Shown: positions 45,537-57,914 of the stretch, piece after piece
How the letters are laid out: each line of letters opens with the position of its first letter
Numbering within the stretch: position 1 is the stretch's first letter
Origin: Pleurodeles waltl
Lineage: Eukaryota; Chordata; Amphibia; Caudata; Salamandridae
Direction: 5' to 3'
DNA length: 64,000 nt
Assembly: GCF_031143425.1 (NCBI RefSeq)
Contig: NC_090440.1
Span: forward strand, 336,477,844-336,541,843
Notes under the pieces: model-generated
What the model saw: the letters and a program-made list of their open reading frames with translations, nothing else
The model's database searches: none
What the model was told of the DNA's origin: nothing
Program-made: the position numbers and the translations under genes

Positions 45537-46660
45537 TTAACATGGCATAATATCCCAAAATAGATTTAACCCTTCCAGTCCCAAAAAACAATAGCAGATT
45601 TTTTCTAAAGACTTCTTATAAATGGCAGAAAAATGGGCTACCCACTCATCACCACTAATAGCAATTTCCAATCGGGAGCCATCTGCTGGTCTCACGAAAG
45701 GGGTATTTACCCCACTCCAATAGGCAATGTTATCATGGCTAAGGCTTGCTTTATGTAAGGACGCCCATGCTTCCTCTCTAAGATCTATTGCCTGCTGATT
45801 TAGATCTAGCCTATACTCCCTCCTACATGCCCGGATCTCCTTCTTACATCTGGGCACTTTGTGTAGAGCATCTCTTAAATTTCCTGTGAGCCTTTGAACA
45901 TATCAAATCAAACCACCCTGGTCCCTTACATATTGGGCATCTTCTTGAGACAGTTAAGCCATCCTTGACCCCTTTTGTTATTTGTTGGAAGGCTCCAGTG
46001 ACTTTAACATGATCAGTGGTCTCATCTAGGCACACCCTAAAAGCCTTTTTATGCACTGTAATTATAAGCTCTAAAAATGTATTGGGCTCAATCTGTGCCC
46101 AGCGCAGGGAATAACCATTAACACTGGAGATCTCAAGATTATCAACTATATGTGAGTTATGGTTTTCAGTCAAATTAACAGCATTCATAAAAGCAAGATT
46201 TACACTCTGTTGAAATAATCACTTTAGAATTATGTGTGACAATATTTGTTACCCTGGCAGTGTGTCAGTTGGAAAATAACAGATCATCTAAGATAGAGTT
46301 AGTACCTCTTCCATTAAAGGACTGGCAGAGAGCAGAGTTCACTTCAAAAAGCCAAGTCAAATTTAAACAACAGGTCATTTAAATTTTCATCAAAGCAAGT
46401 ATGCAGAAAGTGTGTTTGGTCAGGGTTATCAATACTAGAGAGATCACAGATCTTGATTGTGGGGTTTGAACACAAATTCATACTAAACTCTACGCCCCAA
46501 AGTATATTCAGTTTACTCATTCTATCATAGATGATGGTCTCTAAGTAATTGTCTATTTGCCAGAGAGCAGAATATATTTCATGCATTATAGCATTATTGT
46601 AAAAATTCACCACTGCGAACAGGCCATCAGAGGATAATTTGATAATACACATTAGACACC
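45537..46660 (-). pseudogene. Non-LTR retrotransposon ORF2 fragment: endonuclease and linker
   Basis: Reading the minus strand from 46,652: YSALWQIDNYLETIIYDR and a degraded GDFN endonuclease motif (WGVEFSMN), then after shifts VNLAFMNAVNLTEN and a late endonuclease region. At 46,188-45,844 it reads GPGWFDLICSKAHRKFKR, and at 45,857-45,537 CKKEIRACRREYRLDL, AYWSGVNTPF and DEWVAHFSAIYKKSL, the post-endonuclease linker typical of APE-type LINE proteins. RT motifs are absent, so the 3' part is lost. At least four frame breaks occur. The clade cannot be set by eye. Confidence 0.72.
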
Positions 46661-48069
46661 ACCATATCTATGTAGGTAAAGAGCACATAATTGAAAACCT
46701 AAATGCAGAGTGCCCCTTCGGAACTCCCTGAGCATGATGGTACAGCAGGTACATGATATGTTCGATACCCATTAATATGTATGTGTTCCACTGCCCAGGT
46801 ATTGTGAGGCACAATATGCAAAAGTTAATAACAAGTTAACTAATTCGACTACCATAGTTATTTCACTTAAACCTGTCACATTCCTAAATAAGACCTCAAT
46901 GGACCCATGAGTGGGGATTCCATCAGGGCCATTGTCGGTGTATGGGGGTAAAAGAGAATTCCGGGGGAACAGTCATCGCCAGAGATACACTTTGCTGTGG
47001 GTCAATAGATGGGCAGGCTTTCCCATTAGAGTCAGCACAATCTACAGTGCAGTCACCCTCAAATCTCAGGGCAGAGGGGGATTCTATAACAAGTCAGTCT
47101 AATGATGCCAGTTTTTCAAATCGATCATTGGTCGGAATGGCATAAGACAGACCTGATGGGCATCCCGGACTTAAATTTCCCATCAATCTAGGTATTTTCA
47201 CCTCAGTTGGTGGTTGATAAAAATAGCCAGGTGGTTGCAATGTAATTTGATAGAGGTACACCATAAGAGTGTGGGGCTACGTAGCCCCCTTGTAAAGGTT
47301 TACAACCTCAATCAACCCATCTTACTCTTCTGACCATCTTTATATCCGTGAAAAGGGCCTGTGTTAACCCTGTTTTGTTACCCACCCAATGCAGCCATTT
47401 ATTCCTCATTGAGTGTTATGATTAATTTTCTGTGGGTGATGAAATAGGGATGTTGGCCAGAATGACCACATGTGGCATCACAGCCGGGGGCAGGGCAAGA
47501 AAGTCAAGCACTACTGATGAATTAGGTAGTCCCAAACACCTAGTGGGGGTGTAAGAAGTAACTCCGTGCAGGTGTACTCAAGTGAGAGAAAATTGGCGCT
47601 CAGGGCAATGAGGTGAATATCAAATGAAAACAATATCCTCAAACGGTGCACCTTCGAAGGACCCCACCCCTGAGCCCTACCTATGTGCGAAGTGCATAAC
47701 TTTAAACCATACAAACAACAAAAGACACTCGTTACAATAACACAGTTTAACTAAGTTTAACAAATAGTACTACGGCGTCAGTGTTCTGGAAGCAAAACAA
47801 AATTTCAAATATTTCTGGAAGAATATAGTAAACATTTATTGAAATGAAAGGCAAATAAACTTCAACAAATATTTCAATGTCCTGTGATTTAATATCAATA
47901 TCCAAATCCAATTTGAAAAAGATTAAAGAAGATCGTCATGTATGTTGCTCCAATCTGTTACATGACTAAATATCAAAAGTCCCAAATTGTTCAGTCCATA
48001 CTCAACAATGTTATCCACGTGTATCGTTCAATTTAATCCTCACCGCCGATTTCAATCTCACGTCCAACC
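46661..48069. other. Unassigned stretch, possible degraded LINE 5' sequence
   Basis: The minus strand from about 47,190 to 46,660 may carry the degraded N-terminal endonuclease of the adjacent LINE, but no motif is clear. From about 47,760 the sequence is AT-rich and leads into the hammerhead-like core at 48,070-48,127, so it may belong to a Penelope-like element. Confidence 0.3.
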
Positions 48070-48127
48070 TCACAGCCAACACGTGTTTCGTCCGGGGATT
48101 TCCCCAATGACTTTGTCAGGGCTGCAA
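48070..48127 (-). ncRNA. Hammerhead-ribozyme-like motif, Penelope type
   Basis: The minus strand folds as a type I hammerhead with a tiny stem III. Stem I is TTGCAGCC (48,120-48,127) with GGCTGTGA (48,070-48,077), eight pairs including two wobbles. The first core box is CTGACAA (48,113-48,119; consensus CTGANGA, so G8 is A). Stem II pairs GTC/GAC and GGGG/CCCC. GAAAC follows (48,085-48,089), then a palindromic stem III CAC/GTG and the cleavage triplet GTT ending at 48,078. A self-complementary stem III that works as a dimer is known for the hammerheads in Penelope-like elements. The G8 to A change predicts an inactive copy. No Penelope protein was found nearby. Confidence 0.6.
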
Positions 48128-48899
48128 TTGTATAAGTTCCTGTTAAGTAAATCTGAATTAATCATCAAGGTTACACGATGATATAAATGTGCATCACCGG
48201 TTTACCAGAGGGTGGGATAGATGATTATTAAAAATATATTAAAAAACATGCATCCTCAAGCATGTTAGTTCCACGTGTCAAAACATAAAATAATGTGAAC
48301 TCTTAGTTCTGTGCATCATTGAGTAATTAAGAGTCATAATATTAGTACACAAGTGTGGAAAGATGGAAAAACCTATCCGATATAAGGATTCTACATCTAT
48401 GCAAGGTATAGTCCCCACACATCTTCCAAATCACAGGGTGACCTCAAAGCAGAATAGTCCTCTTATATGCCCTGATGTTTGAGAACCAAAAACCAGAGTC
48501 TTACCTATATATTGCAAATACCATATTTTTGCAGTAATTCAAAAGTTGAGAGTAAATGCTCTTTGAGTTGGCTTTAAGAAGAAAAGAGGCATTATGGATA
48601 TTATGCTTGAGAGCGGTAGAAACAGGTCTTAATACGGACAGTGAACTTGAATATTTTCTAGGTGACTAGGATGAGTAACGCACAATATTAGATGTTGTAT
48701 GGATAGGATAACCTTCGGTGTTTCTAAACTACTTAACATTCATTACATTGCTTGGATTGGTCTGGGTTCATTTTATGTTGATAGTACTTGTTTAATGACT
48801 CAACATGTATCATATGAATATGATGGATATGGGTTAACAATCAGTGTTGCATGGCCACTGGTAGTATTTACTTTACATGGCCCTGGGCACAGGTAACAA
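48128..48899. other. Unassigned AT-rich stretch
   Basis: No recognisable gene or repeat end. Possibly continues the element carrying the hammerhead-like motif. Confidence 0.3.
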
Positions 48900-49103
48900 A
48901 ACTTTATTAGGTATTTACAAGTACATTAAATGTGCCAATTGGGTATAAACCAATAATACCATGTTTCAAGGAGAAAGCACGAGCAATTCAGCACTGACTA
49001 GCAGTGGAAAAGTCCACAGAGTCCAGAAAGCTGAAAATGTGGGTTGACAAAAGAGAAGTATGCCCAAGTATTTGGGGATGACCCTGTAGAAAGGGCCAAC
49101 TCC
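48900..49103 (-). mobile_element. LTR-like repeat, family B, short terminal fragment
   Basis: 'actttattaggtatttacaagtacattaaatgtgcc', 'gcactgactagcagtgg' and the closing 'ggccaactccaaca' match the right-hand end type of the copy at 52,059-54,712. Only about 0.2 kb is kept. Confidence 0.6.
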
Positions 49104-49104
49104 A

Positions 49105-49680
49105 ACAGTGCTGATTTAGGGTAGCAGGTTGTGCCTTTTACGTAGGGTGACTGCTAGGGATTTTGCACTGTCTACAATGGTATGTTTGCTGTCAAGGATG
49201 CTGAGTGTATCTATTCATGATGGTAGAGGGAGTGCTGATTTCAATGAGTAGGTGAAGAGGAATGCAAGTTTTGGAAGGGTTCAGTTTTAAATTGGGGGAA
49301 GTCATGCAGTATTTAACCGAATTAGAGGGGTGGCAAGATGTGAGATTTCATTTGAGGAGGAGGCTTATAGGTAGAGTTAGGTCTCATCTGCATATTGATG
49401 ATAGAAGATCTCAGCCTTTCTTAGCAGAACTCCTAGAACCTTGATATAAAAGTTGAACAGGGTTGGAACAAGGATAGAACCCAGATGGGCTCCTTCAGCA
49501 ACTACCTTCTGTGTTGAAAAACAGTCATTGATTTTTAACCTCAGTAACCTATCCATGAGGAAAGTCTCAAACCAATAAAGGACCATGCCATCAATGTCCA
49601 GTCGACTTTTTAGTGTGTCAAGGGGCTTATGGTGATTTACTGTTTCAAAGGCTGCTGGAAAGTCAAAAAAGTGACACAAT
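49105..49680 (-). pseudogene. CR1/L2-like LINE reverse transcriptase fragment
   Basis: Minus-strand frame 49,679-49,377: an FPAAFETVNHH motif (RT domain 3, normally F-D-x-A-F-D), LKSRLDIDGMVLYWFETFL, then a degraded G-x-x-L-G-S-I-L motif and YADET, equivalent to the YADDT active site. Remnants continue after a shift towards 49,105. Both ends are truncated. The catalytic second aspartate is replaced by glutamate and the first-motif aspartate is also changed, so the copy is dead. Confidence 0.82.
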
Positions 49681-51440
49681 AGGATTCCTCCCTACATCCC
49701 ATTAAGGCCTTATGTAGTTGATCAGGCTGGTCTCAATGCTTACAAGCTGGCATGGTCATTGAGAAGCTGTTCCATGGGTCTCAGAAAGCCCTTCACTCCT
49801 ACTGGTGGCCTTAACAAACTCTGCTCTCTCTCCACTGTTGTCATTCTCTTCATCCTGCTTTTCAGTCTTTGAGGACAAAGAACCTTTACTGACTCGTGCA
49901 TAAATAGACAAGAACAAACTGTGCACATAGACCTGCAGACCCAATGTCAGGGCTAGCAGAAACATCAGAATGCAGGCAAGGTGTTGTCATATTTGCAAGT
50001 GGTCTTATGTTCCATGCCCTATTTCCATTGCCCTCTTTCGGAGAGAGACATCCAAGCGTTTTGTAAAAATAAGTCATACTGAAGAAGGTCTTTGAGAGAA
50101 TTGTTTACAATTTCAAGATTAATATAATTTGAATGATTCACTCTTACATAATTACAAATACCGGATATATTTAATACAGGAGCCATGCATATAAGAAGTT
50201 AGTATTCTCAATGTGTGCCAAAAAATAAAATACTATCTTCTCTAGAAAATTGCTGCAAAATAAACCTTCATATTTTGTTTTTATACAAATAGTTTTACAA
50301 ATTCTTACAACATTGTATAAAATTTGCAAACAAATTACAATAAAAACATAAACTATCCACTGATGATTAATTCAGCCTTCAGCAAACAGACATGTTTGTG
50401 GTCACTAAAGAAAAAAACAAAGATTTATAAGAGACAGGACATTTATATTCCAGAGAGTATTTCTTTCAGAAAATGTCAGCCATTGGTGGGTTAGAAATTA
50501 CATTATTATTCTTTAAATCGATTCATTCATTTTGTACTCCGGTTATTTTCAATGTCCTACTCCGGATAAGCAACCGAAATGAGAGAATCCTTTATATTAT
50601 GGGACCTACTTTTTATTTTAAGCACACTGAATATGATACAGATGGCACACACCAGCATCTGCATATCAAGTTAAAACAGAAAGAGTGGGTACATTACAAT
50701 TGCACTTTCATCGTTTTGAAAAGAATGCTAAACGTTTCACTCACAGTAATATATAAATCAATATAAATATCAGACTGTTCAATTAACTATTTACGTGTAT
50801 GGATAAAATGTACGTGCTCGCAGTCTAAAGTGTATCTCAAGTATGTATCATGCTAAATTGCATCATTCATATTAGTACACTGACGAAAGCTTGTTACATC
50901 CTCATATATTTTTATTCAGGGTTTAGACAAGACATTTTGATTAACCTTAAAGTAAAAATTGTATATATCATACGCGAAAGGGATTTAAACGACCACTCTT
51001 CATGTATTGGTTTGTTGCTATGTCATGGAATGTTAATTCGTCTCACTACAGCATGGGGAATTACTGGCTGAAATTACAGTGAGTTACGGCATTCTTCTGG
51101 TACAAAATGTTCACATCCAGAGAAAAGGTACTCCAATTCAATGACCAGGGACTACTTTCCTAATCCAGTATGTGTTTTTATTTTGATTCTCATTTATTTT
51201 ACCTTTTATCTTTTTTTGATCCTTTGCACCAGGGCCCAGGAGCTCCTTAAACATAGCAAGGTGCTAGCAGCCGCCATCTTTGAGAATTGCTTTTTCAATC
51301 ATTTCAGTGTGCCTCCTGTGTGTGTGAACAAATGCCTGCATGTGGGTGGGAGGAATACTCTTGCGAGAAGCTTTGTAAAACTGTATTCCAAAAATGTTTC
51401 TAAGACAGGGTAAAAGTGAAATATTTTTTTTTCGAACATG
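49681..51440. other. Unassigned, AT-rich towards the right
   Basis: The minus-strand frame 49,756-49,965 (69 codons) has a hydrophobic start (MFLLALTLGLQVYVHSLFL) and a charged polar tail; it is listed as a finding, not as a gene. From 50,100 to 51,440 the sequence is AT-rich with no recognisable repeat end. Confidence 0.35.
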
Positions 51441-51596
51441 GGCCCTGATTTATACTATTTTTGTGCCACCTTACCATCATTTTGTGACGCAAAAGTGGCG
51501 CAAACTTACAAAATATAATTGTATTTTGTAAGTTTGCACCACTTTTGCATCAATAAATGATGGTAATGCGTTGCAAAAAAATGATCAATCAGGGCC
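51441..51596. mobile_element. 156-bp foldback MITE
   Basis: Perfect 10-bp inverted ends GGCCCTGATT (51,441-51,450) and AATCAGGGCC (51,587-51,596). The centre is a long palindrome: GCAAACTTACAAAATA...TATTTTGTAAGTTTGC around 51,500-51,537. The whole element can fold on itself. No target duplication is obvious. Confidence 0.75.
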
Positions 51597-51739
51597 ATAG
51601 TGTCTGAAATAGGTTTGGTTTAGTTAGCAATAACTAGGACACACTAACAAAAATGCTGGTCACATTGCAGAAACATGCATAGTAATTTGTTGTGCCTCTG
51701 GCGTAGCAAGGTCCCCACATCTTCTGCTGTGCTGCGGGT

Positions 51740-51860
51740 CTGGGGAGGAACAAGCTCCAAGGGGCCCCCTCGGCATAATACTCGTGCCTGAAAGCTCTTG
51801 AGTGAGACCAGAGGGGGGCTCTGTAGTGTACCTGGGGGCCCCCTAAAGTTTTGTTACACC
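51740..51860 (+). repeat. Dispersed repeat fragment shared with 19,560-19,690
   Basis: 'gggccccctcggcataatactcgtgcctgaaagctc' and 'gggggctctgtagtgtacctgggggccccct' follow the same pattern as the block at 19,560-19,690. It is non-coding, and its type is unknown. Confidence 0.5.
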
Positions 51861-52058
51861 GTATTGTGCAGGAACTAATGACTATCTGTCCTTAAGTGAG
51901 TGTCCACAGGAGCATGCTCACATGGCCATCTTAGAATTATTTTTCCAATATTTATTGCAGAAAATATTGGAAAGATAGCTGCCCAAGAGTGCACTTGAAC
52001 AAACATGCATCTGCTCCAAGAGTTCAGTATGTAAATATTACAAAAAGTATTTACATAG

Positions 52059-54712
52059 TGTTAGAAATGGGTCTTGTGTTGGCAGTCAGATTACCCCCTG
52101 TCCAAGCAAGGACGCACACTCTAGCCAGGGTAAGGGAGAATCACACGCACTTAACCTCAGATCACCCCCTTTGTAGCTTGGCACGAGCAGGTAGGCTTCA
52201 CTTCAGAAGCAATGTGTCAAGTATTTGTACCAACACACACAGTAATTCAGTGAACCCACTATAAAATAACACAACACAGGTTTAGAACAATAGATACTAT
52301 TTATCTAAACAAAACAAGACCAAAATGACAAAAATCCAACATACACAAGTCAAGTTATACATTTAAAAAGCAAAAGTGTCTTAAAAACATGGAAAACAGT
52401 GAGAACGTTGTTAGCATACAAAAGTACCTGGGTAGCATCAAAATAAAGCCGCACAGGTAAGTGCGCATTGAAAAAGGCCAGCGATGTATCAATTTCTCAA
52501 CCGCAAGCGAGAACGTGCATTGTTCCTTGTCTGGTCGGGTTGGCGTGCATTGTTTCTTCTCTCCCGCAAGAAAGTGATGCATCGATTCGGACGAGCATCT
52601 CGGGTCCAGGCAGGCTTTGCGTAGATTTTCTGTGCCCAGCGATGTTGCATTGAAATCTGGTCACATGGTGTCAAGAAACAGCACTGCATTGGGGCTTGCA
52701 TCGTTAACAGCAGCTGCTGCAGGTGCTGTGTATCATTTCCCCAGCCACATTGCATCGATCTTCCAGCCACGATGCAGGTAGAGCGTCAATGTTAGCTCTG
52801 AGCCCGGCGGTGTGTTGTTTTTCAGCCGCAAGGCGGGTGTTGAGTCAAAACTTTCCCCGCACAGCAGACTTTGAGTGGATTTCTGTCCTTTCCACCAGCT
52901 GCACCTTTCAAGGGCCCATAGATAGGTTAGGGCTCCAATTGGCAGGCAGTTCTCTCAGCAGAAAGCCCACGTGCTGGCAGAGAGAAGTCCTTGATGTCCA
53001 TGAGACTTCAACAACAGGACGCAAGCTCAGTTCAAGCCCTTGGAGATTCTTCACCAGTGGGAAGACACATAAAGGTCAGTCTTTGTCCTCTCTCAGGCAG
53101 AAGCAGCTACTGTAGGCCAACACAGAAAAGCACAGTCACAGACAAAGGGGCAGTACTTCTCCTCCAGCTTCCAGTTCTTCTCCTTGGCAGAGGTTCCTCT
53201 TGGTTCCAGAAGTAATCTAATTTTCAAGGGTTTTGGGTGCTCTTCTTATACCCCATTCTGCCTTTGAATTAGGCCTACTTCAAAGAGAAGTCTCTGTTGT
53301 TTTCAAGATCCTGCCTTGCCCGGGACAGGCCCCAGACACACACCAGGGGTTTGGAGACTGCATTGTGTGAGGGCAGGCACAGCCCTTTCAGTTGTAAGTG
53401 ACTACTCCTCCCTCGCCTCCCCTCGGCCCAGATGGCCCATCAGGATGTGCAGGCTACACCCCAGCTCCCTTTGTGTCACTGTCTAGAGGAGAGGTGCAAA
53501 CAGCCCAACTGTCAATCTGACCCAGACAAAGAATCCACAAACAAGCAGAGCCACAGAATGGTTTAAGCAAGAAAATGCCTACTTTCTTAAAGTTATATAT
53601 TAATAAAACTTGAACATCTCTGCGAAAGCCGAAGGTTGAGACTAAATAGATGGTTTATTTGAAGATCACTGCTCTCCATTTCTTTAATCCACATTTTGTA
53701 TATATTGTATATAACACTGTGGCACTTTAACTATCACATTACGCACTTTCACTGCGCTGTCATTTTAGGAGCACCTATAAATTTAAAATATTTAAGTTTT
53801 ATTAATTTATAAACCTGTTTGGAATGAAAAAGATGAAATTGTTTCAAAGGAATAACAAAATAAAAAATATGAACTAATTGAAGGACACTGTACATAGACA
53901 AAGATGTTTTTTCTAGAACTTAAAATTACAGTGGAAGTTAAGTCATACACTTCCCTCTGGTGGCCTAGTTTCTATTCATTATTTAATTACCCAGTTCTAA
54001 GGGTTATTGGGGTTTGCCTCATTTTGTAGAACTGCTCTCTAAAAGTGCCATTTTCAAACACACAATCTAAAAACCAACTTCACTAAAAGATGCGTTTTTA
54101 AATTATGAGTTTAGAGACCCTAAACTCCAAACGTCTAGCTGCTCCCAAAGGGAATCTGCACTTTAATAATATTTAAAAGCAGCCCCCATGTTAAACATTG
54201 AGAGAGATAGGCCTTGCAACAGTGAAGTGTACCATGCCCATGGGGCTACCTAGGTCCTACCTTAGGAGTGCCTTCCATTTATAAAAAGGGAAGGTTTAAG
54301 CCTGGAAAGTGGGTACACTTGCCAAGTCGAATTGGCAGTTTAAAACTGCACTCACAGACCCTGCAGTGGCAGGTCTGAGCTTTACAGGGCTACTAATGTG
54401 GGCTGCACAATCAGTGCTGCAGGCCCACTAGTACCTTTTGATTTACAGGCCATGGGCACCTCTAGTGCACATTACTAGGGATCTACTAGTAAATCAAATC
54501 AAATCAAATATGCCAATCATGGATAAGCCAATGCAGACATACTGTATAATTATACAGGGAAGACTTAAACTTTAGCACTGGTCAGCAGTGGTACAGTGTC
54601 CAGAGCAATCAAAACAGCAAAACAGCAGAAAGGGAGTACAGCACACAGAAGCAACCTGGGAATTAGAGGCAAACATTTAGAGGAGACCATGCCAATGATG
54701 CCAGGTCTAACA
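52059..54712 (-). mobile_element. LTR-like repeat, family B, complete copy (2,654 bp)
   Basis: The ends are TGTTAGA (52,059) and TCTAACA (54,712), a TG...CA element with seven-base inverted tips. Flanks CATAG on the left and CAAAG on the right are a possible 5-bp target duplication with one mismatch. No gag or pol is present, so it is either a solo LTR or a non-autonomous element. Landmarks are shared in reverse with 39,789-42,021. An '(aaatc)3' run lies near 54,495. No ORF in it is credible. Confidence 0.8.
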
Positions 54713-55683
54713 CAAAGCAAAAGACCATTGGCAAGACAATACATTTGGAATCAGCGTCTGAACTTTTGGCTTTCCATTTTATCTTTCTGTAATATTGAAT
54801 TGAGAGCTCTATAACAAACAGGATGCAACACGCAGGAGCAGATGTGTCACTCATAAATGGTATGAGATGGCAGAGCCCTAAGCCTTTGACATCACAGGGC
54901 AGTCAATGTTTCTTTCAACATATGATGGTGTAAAATCCGTGCCCCCTTATCACTGACTTAAAGACCAAGATGTTTGATTAGAAATCCTGCCTGCATCATC
55001 TAGATTATGTTTGGTCTTGGAGAAATTCCATTCTAAATGGAATGTTGAGCTGTGCTAAGTTATAGAGAGTGTGAAGCGCAGGCATTCGCTTGTACATACA
55101 TTTCATGAGTTGTACAGCAGTGTGAAGCGCAGGCATTCGCTTGTACATAAATTTCATTAGTTGTACAGGCAGGGCCAAGGGCCATCGACACAAAAGTGGT
55201 AGCAAATTGCTCATCAATTTTTTGGTGACTAGAAAGGAATTTTGGGAACCAACCTCACAAGGCTCCAAATCATAATGAGCTGCATTCTGACCTACCTCAT
55301 CAACATTCATGAGGTAGGTAGCAAACTATAGCTCACTACGTTTGGATGCCATCCCAGAGGTGAAGTCTACAGACCAACCGATCTGTGATTAAATTTGAAT
55401 AAAGTAATTTTTTAGGTTATGCCTGCATAGCACTTGTGCTGTGAAATCTATTGCATTAAATATATCTTAAAATGGACTTACATCCCACCCTTGCTTTTCG
55501 TAGGTTCCTGTGCTTGTCACTTACTTTTCCTCTGTTTCTCCTGGCTGTAGCATATTCCTGCATTTACCAGTGTTTGTTCCTCATGTGTTTGCTCTTATCA
55601 GTGTGCCGAGGCCCAAGTACTGTTTCCATCTGCTTTAGTGGAACTTATTTTAAGCCTGTCAGCACCCCTGCTGTCACTACAAT
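54713..55683. other. Unassigned stretch with a 51-bp direct duplication
   Basis: GTGTGAAGCGCAGGCATTCG starts at 55,069 and again at 55,120, giving two 51-bp copies in tandem (55,069-55,170). On the minus strand the copies encode a 17-residue repeat (QLMKCMYKRMPALHT) inside a 101-codon frame that I cannot identify. The rest shows nothing recognisable. Confidence 0.5.
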
Positions 55684-56442
55684 ATGTACATCCTTGCTTT
55701 GAAGCAACAACGAGCGCTGCCTGCTGCTATGGGCTCTACGCGCTGTACTGGTATCAGTTGGAGACCTCGTGATCACAGTTCTGACTCCTTTTGTGGGAAG
55801 TCAACCCTCCCACCGCAACAGCACTCACCAGTTCCCCCGGGGCAATGCACACCCACCTGTCCCCCGGGACTGAAGCTGAGACTCACTCTGGTGCTCCCTT
55901 TTCTTTCAACTGGAGGAACTCTTGAACCACCACCAGCCAGCGGGAGTGCCACATCAGAGGCTGGTGATTGCAGAGACCCCACTCGTGGCCATATAAAAGA
56001 AATTGTCTTTTTTTACCATCCCCTTGCCCTTTCCCCCTTCAGTTTGTTTCTGAATATATCTTTCTGCACCCTAAAATGCGCTTTCTGTGGCTTTAGCTTA
56101 TGTTTACCAATTTCAAAATCCTATAACATGAGAAAACCAACATTCTCCAAGATCGAGAACGCTGGCAGTGCTGTTGCCACCTATGTTGTACTACCATATT
56201 TGTGTGTTAGTGGGAACGTTACACACCAGCTGCCAGTGTTCTGTGTCAGAGTGGAAAGCTTGCACTGCCGCTGCATCAGTTCGATCAGTTCTTTCCCTGT
56301 GAGCAAACCTTGTAATGCTGCTTTTCTGGCTGGGCCCAACCTGCATGTGAAAGGAAGTTGTGCTAAATGTGAGCAATGCGTGACAATGATGTGTCTGTTC
56401 TGTGTGAGGAACACACATTCCTACTTCCCATGTCATACCTAG
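55684..56442 (+). other. Long but unrecognised ORF (252 codons)
   Basis: An open frame with a Pro/Ser/Thr-rich first half and a Cys-rich second half (SFCTLKCAFCGFSLCL, CAKCEQCVTMMCLFC). The cysteines do not form a pattern I know. There is no splice context, and no conserved counterpart in the window. It is more likely a chance frame in repeat-derived DNA than a gene, but its length deserves mention. Confidence 0.25.
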
Positions 56443-56455
56443 CCTCATATACATT

Positions 56456-56786
56456 GGCCCTCATTACAACCCTGGCGGTAAATGCCACCTATCGCTGTGC
56501 TGACGGCTGCCAACATACCGGGACCACGGCGGTATACCGCTACAGGTATTGTGACCCACACAGAGAAATCCGCCACTATACAGACACCCACACAAGTCCT
56601 CCAGACGAAAGGTCAGTGATAAATTGGCGGTACAAAAACCCACACCGGTACGCCAACAGGAGTACGCCCACAGTATCAGCACCCATGAATCACTGAGGCG
56701 GTCTATCAACTGCTGTAAACCATTGGCTGTACACACCGCCGTGCTCAAAATACACACAGACTGACAAAACTACACCACATTGGACA
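56456..56786 (+). mobile_element. Harbinger terminal fragment (Myb-side end)
   Basis: It starts GGCCCTCATTACAACCCTGGCGG and then follows, in mirror image, the subterminal region of H1 (7,650-7,937): 'gtcagtgataaattggcgg', 'acgccaacaggagtacgcccac', 'gctgtacacaccgccgtgctcaaaatacacac', 'ccacattggaca'. It is cut off at about 56,787 by a LINE fragment. Direction matches the Myb piece at 63,468, not the one at 59,520-60,533. Confidence 0.8.
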
Positions 56787-57850
56787 GCCAGTGCAGGTTT
56801 TTAAGGTGGCCTGGGGTGTGGCAGTGGCAGGGGATGTCCAGGATGAGGCATGCGGAGGCGTCCTGGATGCATTGCCACCTCTTCTGGAGTTTGGCTGTGG
56901 TTCCTGCGTAGAGGGCATTGACATAGTCTAGCTTGCTGCTTACGAGGGCTTGGGTGACTGTTCTTCTGGTTTCTGTGGGTATCCACTTGTAGATCTTTTG
57001 GAGCATGTGGAGGGTGTTGAAGCAGGAGGAGGAGATGGCGTGGACTTGCTGGGTCATGGATAGTGAGGGGTCCAAGATAAATCTTAGGTTGCGTGCGTCG
57101 TCAGTGGGAGTCGGAGCGGTTCCGAGCGTGGCAGGCCACCAGGAGTCATCCCATGCGGAGCGGGTGGAGCCAAAGATGAGGACTTTCATCTCGTTGAAAT
57201 TGAGTTTGAGGCAGCTGCTCTTCATCCATTCAGCGATGGCCTTAATTCCTTCATGGAGGTAGGTATTGGCAGAGTCCTTAGTGAGGGAGAGGATCAGCTG
57301 GGTGTCGTCGGCATATGAGATGATGTGGAGGTTGTGGGATCGGGCAATGTTTTCGAGCGGGGCCATGTAAACATTGAAGAGGGTTTGGCTAAGGGATGAT
57401 CCCTGGGGTACGCCGCAGATGATTTTGGAGGCCTCTAAGCGGAATGGGATGAGACAGACTCTATGGGTTCTGCAGGCAAGAAAGTATGTGACCCAATGCA
57501 GGGTTGTCGCGGGTTCCAGCATTGCTGAGGCGTGAGCATAGGGTGTGGTGGCAGACGGTGTTTAATGCAGCTGAGAGGTCCAGGAGAATGAGAGCTGTGG
57601 TTTCAATGCTGTCCAGTATGGTTCTGATGTTGTCAGTAGCGGCGGTGAGTCTCAATGACTTTTGCCGGGAAGCGGAGCAGGGAGATAGGCTGGAAGTTCT
57701 TGAGGTCCTTTGGGTCCGGCTTGGGTTTTTTGAGGGGGCGTTGATCTCTGAGTGTTTCCAGCTCACTGGGAAGGTGGCAGACTCGAAGGAGCTATTGATG
57801 ATATTCCGTAGTTGGGGTGCGATATCAGAGCTTGCTTTGTTGAGGATGTG
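56787..57850 (-). pseudogene. CR1/L2/Rex1-like LINE reverse transcriptase fragment
   Basis: On the minus strand: SWKHSEIN near 57,760, then RT motifs ALILLDLSAALNTV, ICGVPQGSSLSQTLFN, the active site YADDTQL, the downstream KLNFNEMKVLIFG, and YKWIPTETRRTVTQALVSSKLDYVNALYAG to HLKNLHWL. The catalytic YADD box is intact, and the frame 57,522-56,770 is open. A shift or stop separates it from the upstream part. The chain ends at 56,787 without a 3' UTR, so both ends are cut. It lies between two Harbinger pieces. Confidence 0.88.
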
Positions 57851-57914
57851 GTGAGGACAGGGGAAGAGATGGAGAGAGGGAGTGGATGGTGTTCATGATG
57901 TAGATGGTGTTGTT

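Noticed and set aside
55684..56442. 252-codon Cys-rich ORF as a host gene
   Set aside because: No known domain, no splice structure, and its cysteine spacing does not fit a zinc finger or secreted-protein pattern; kept only as an unrecognised ORF.
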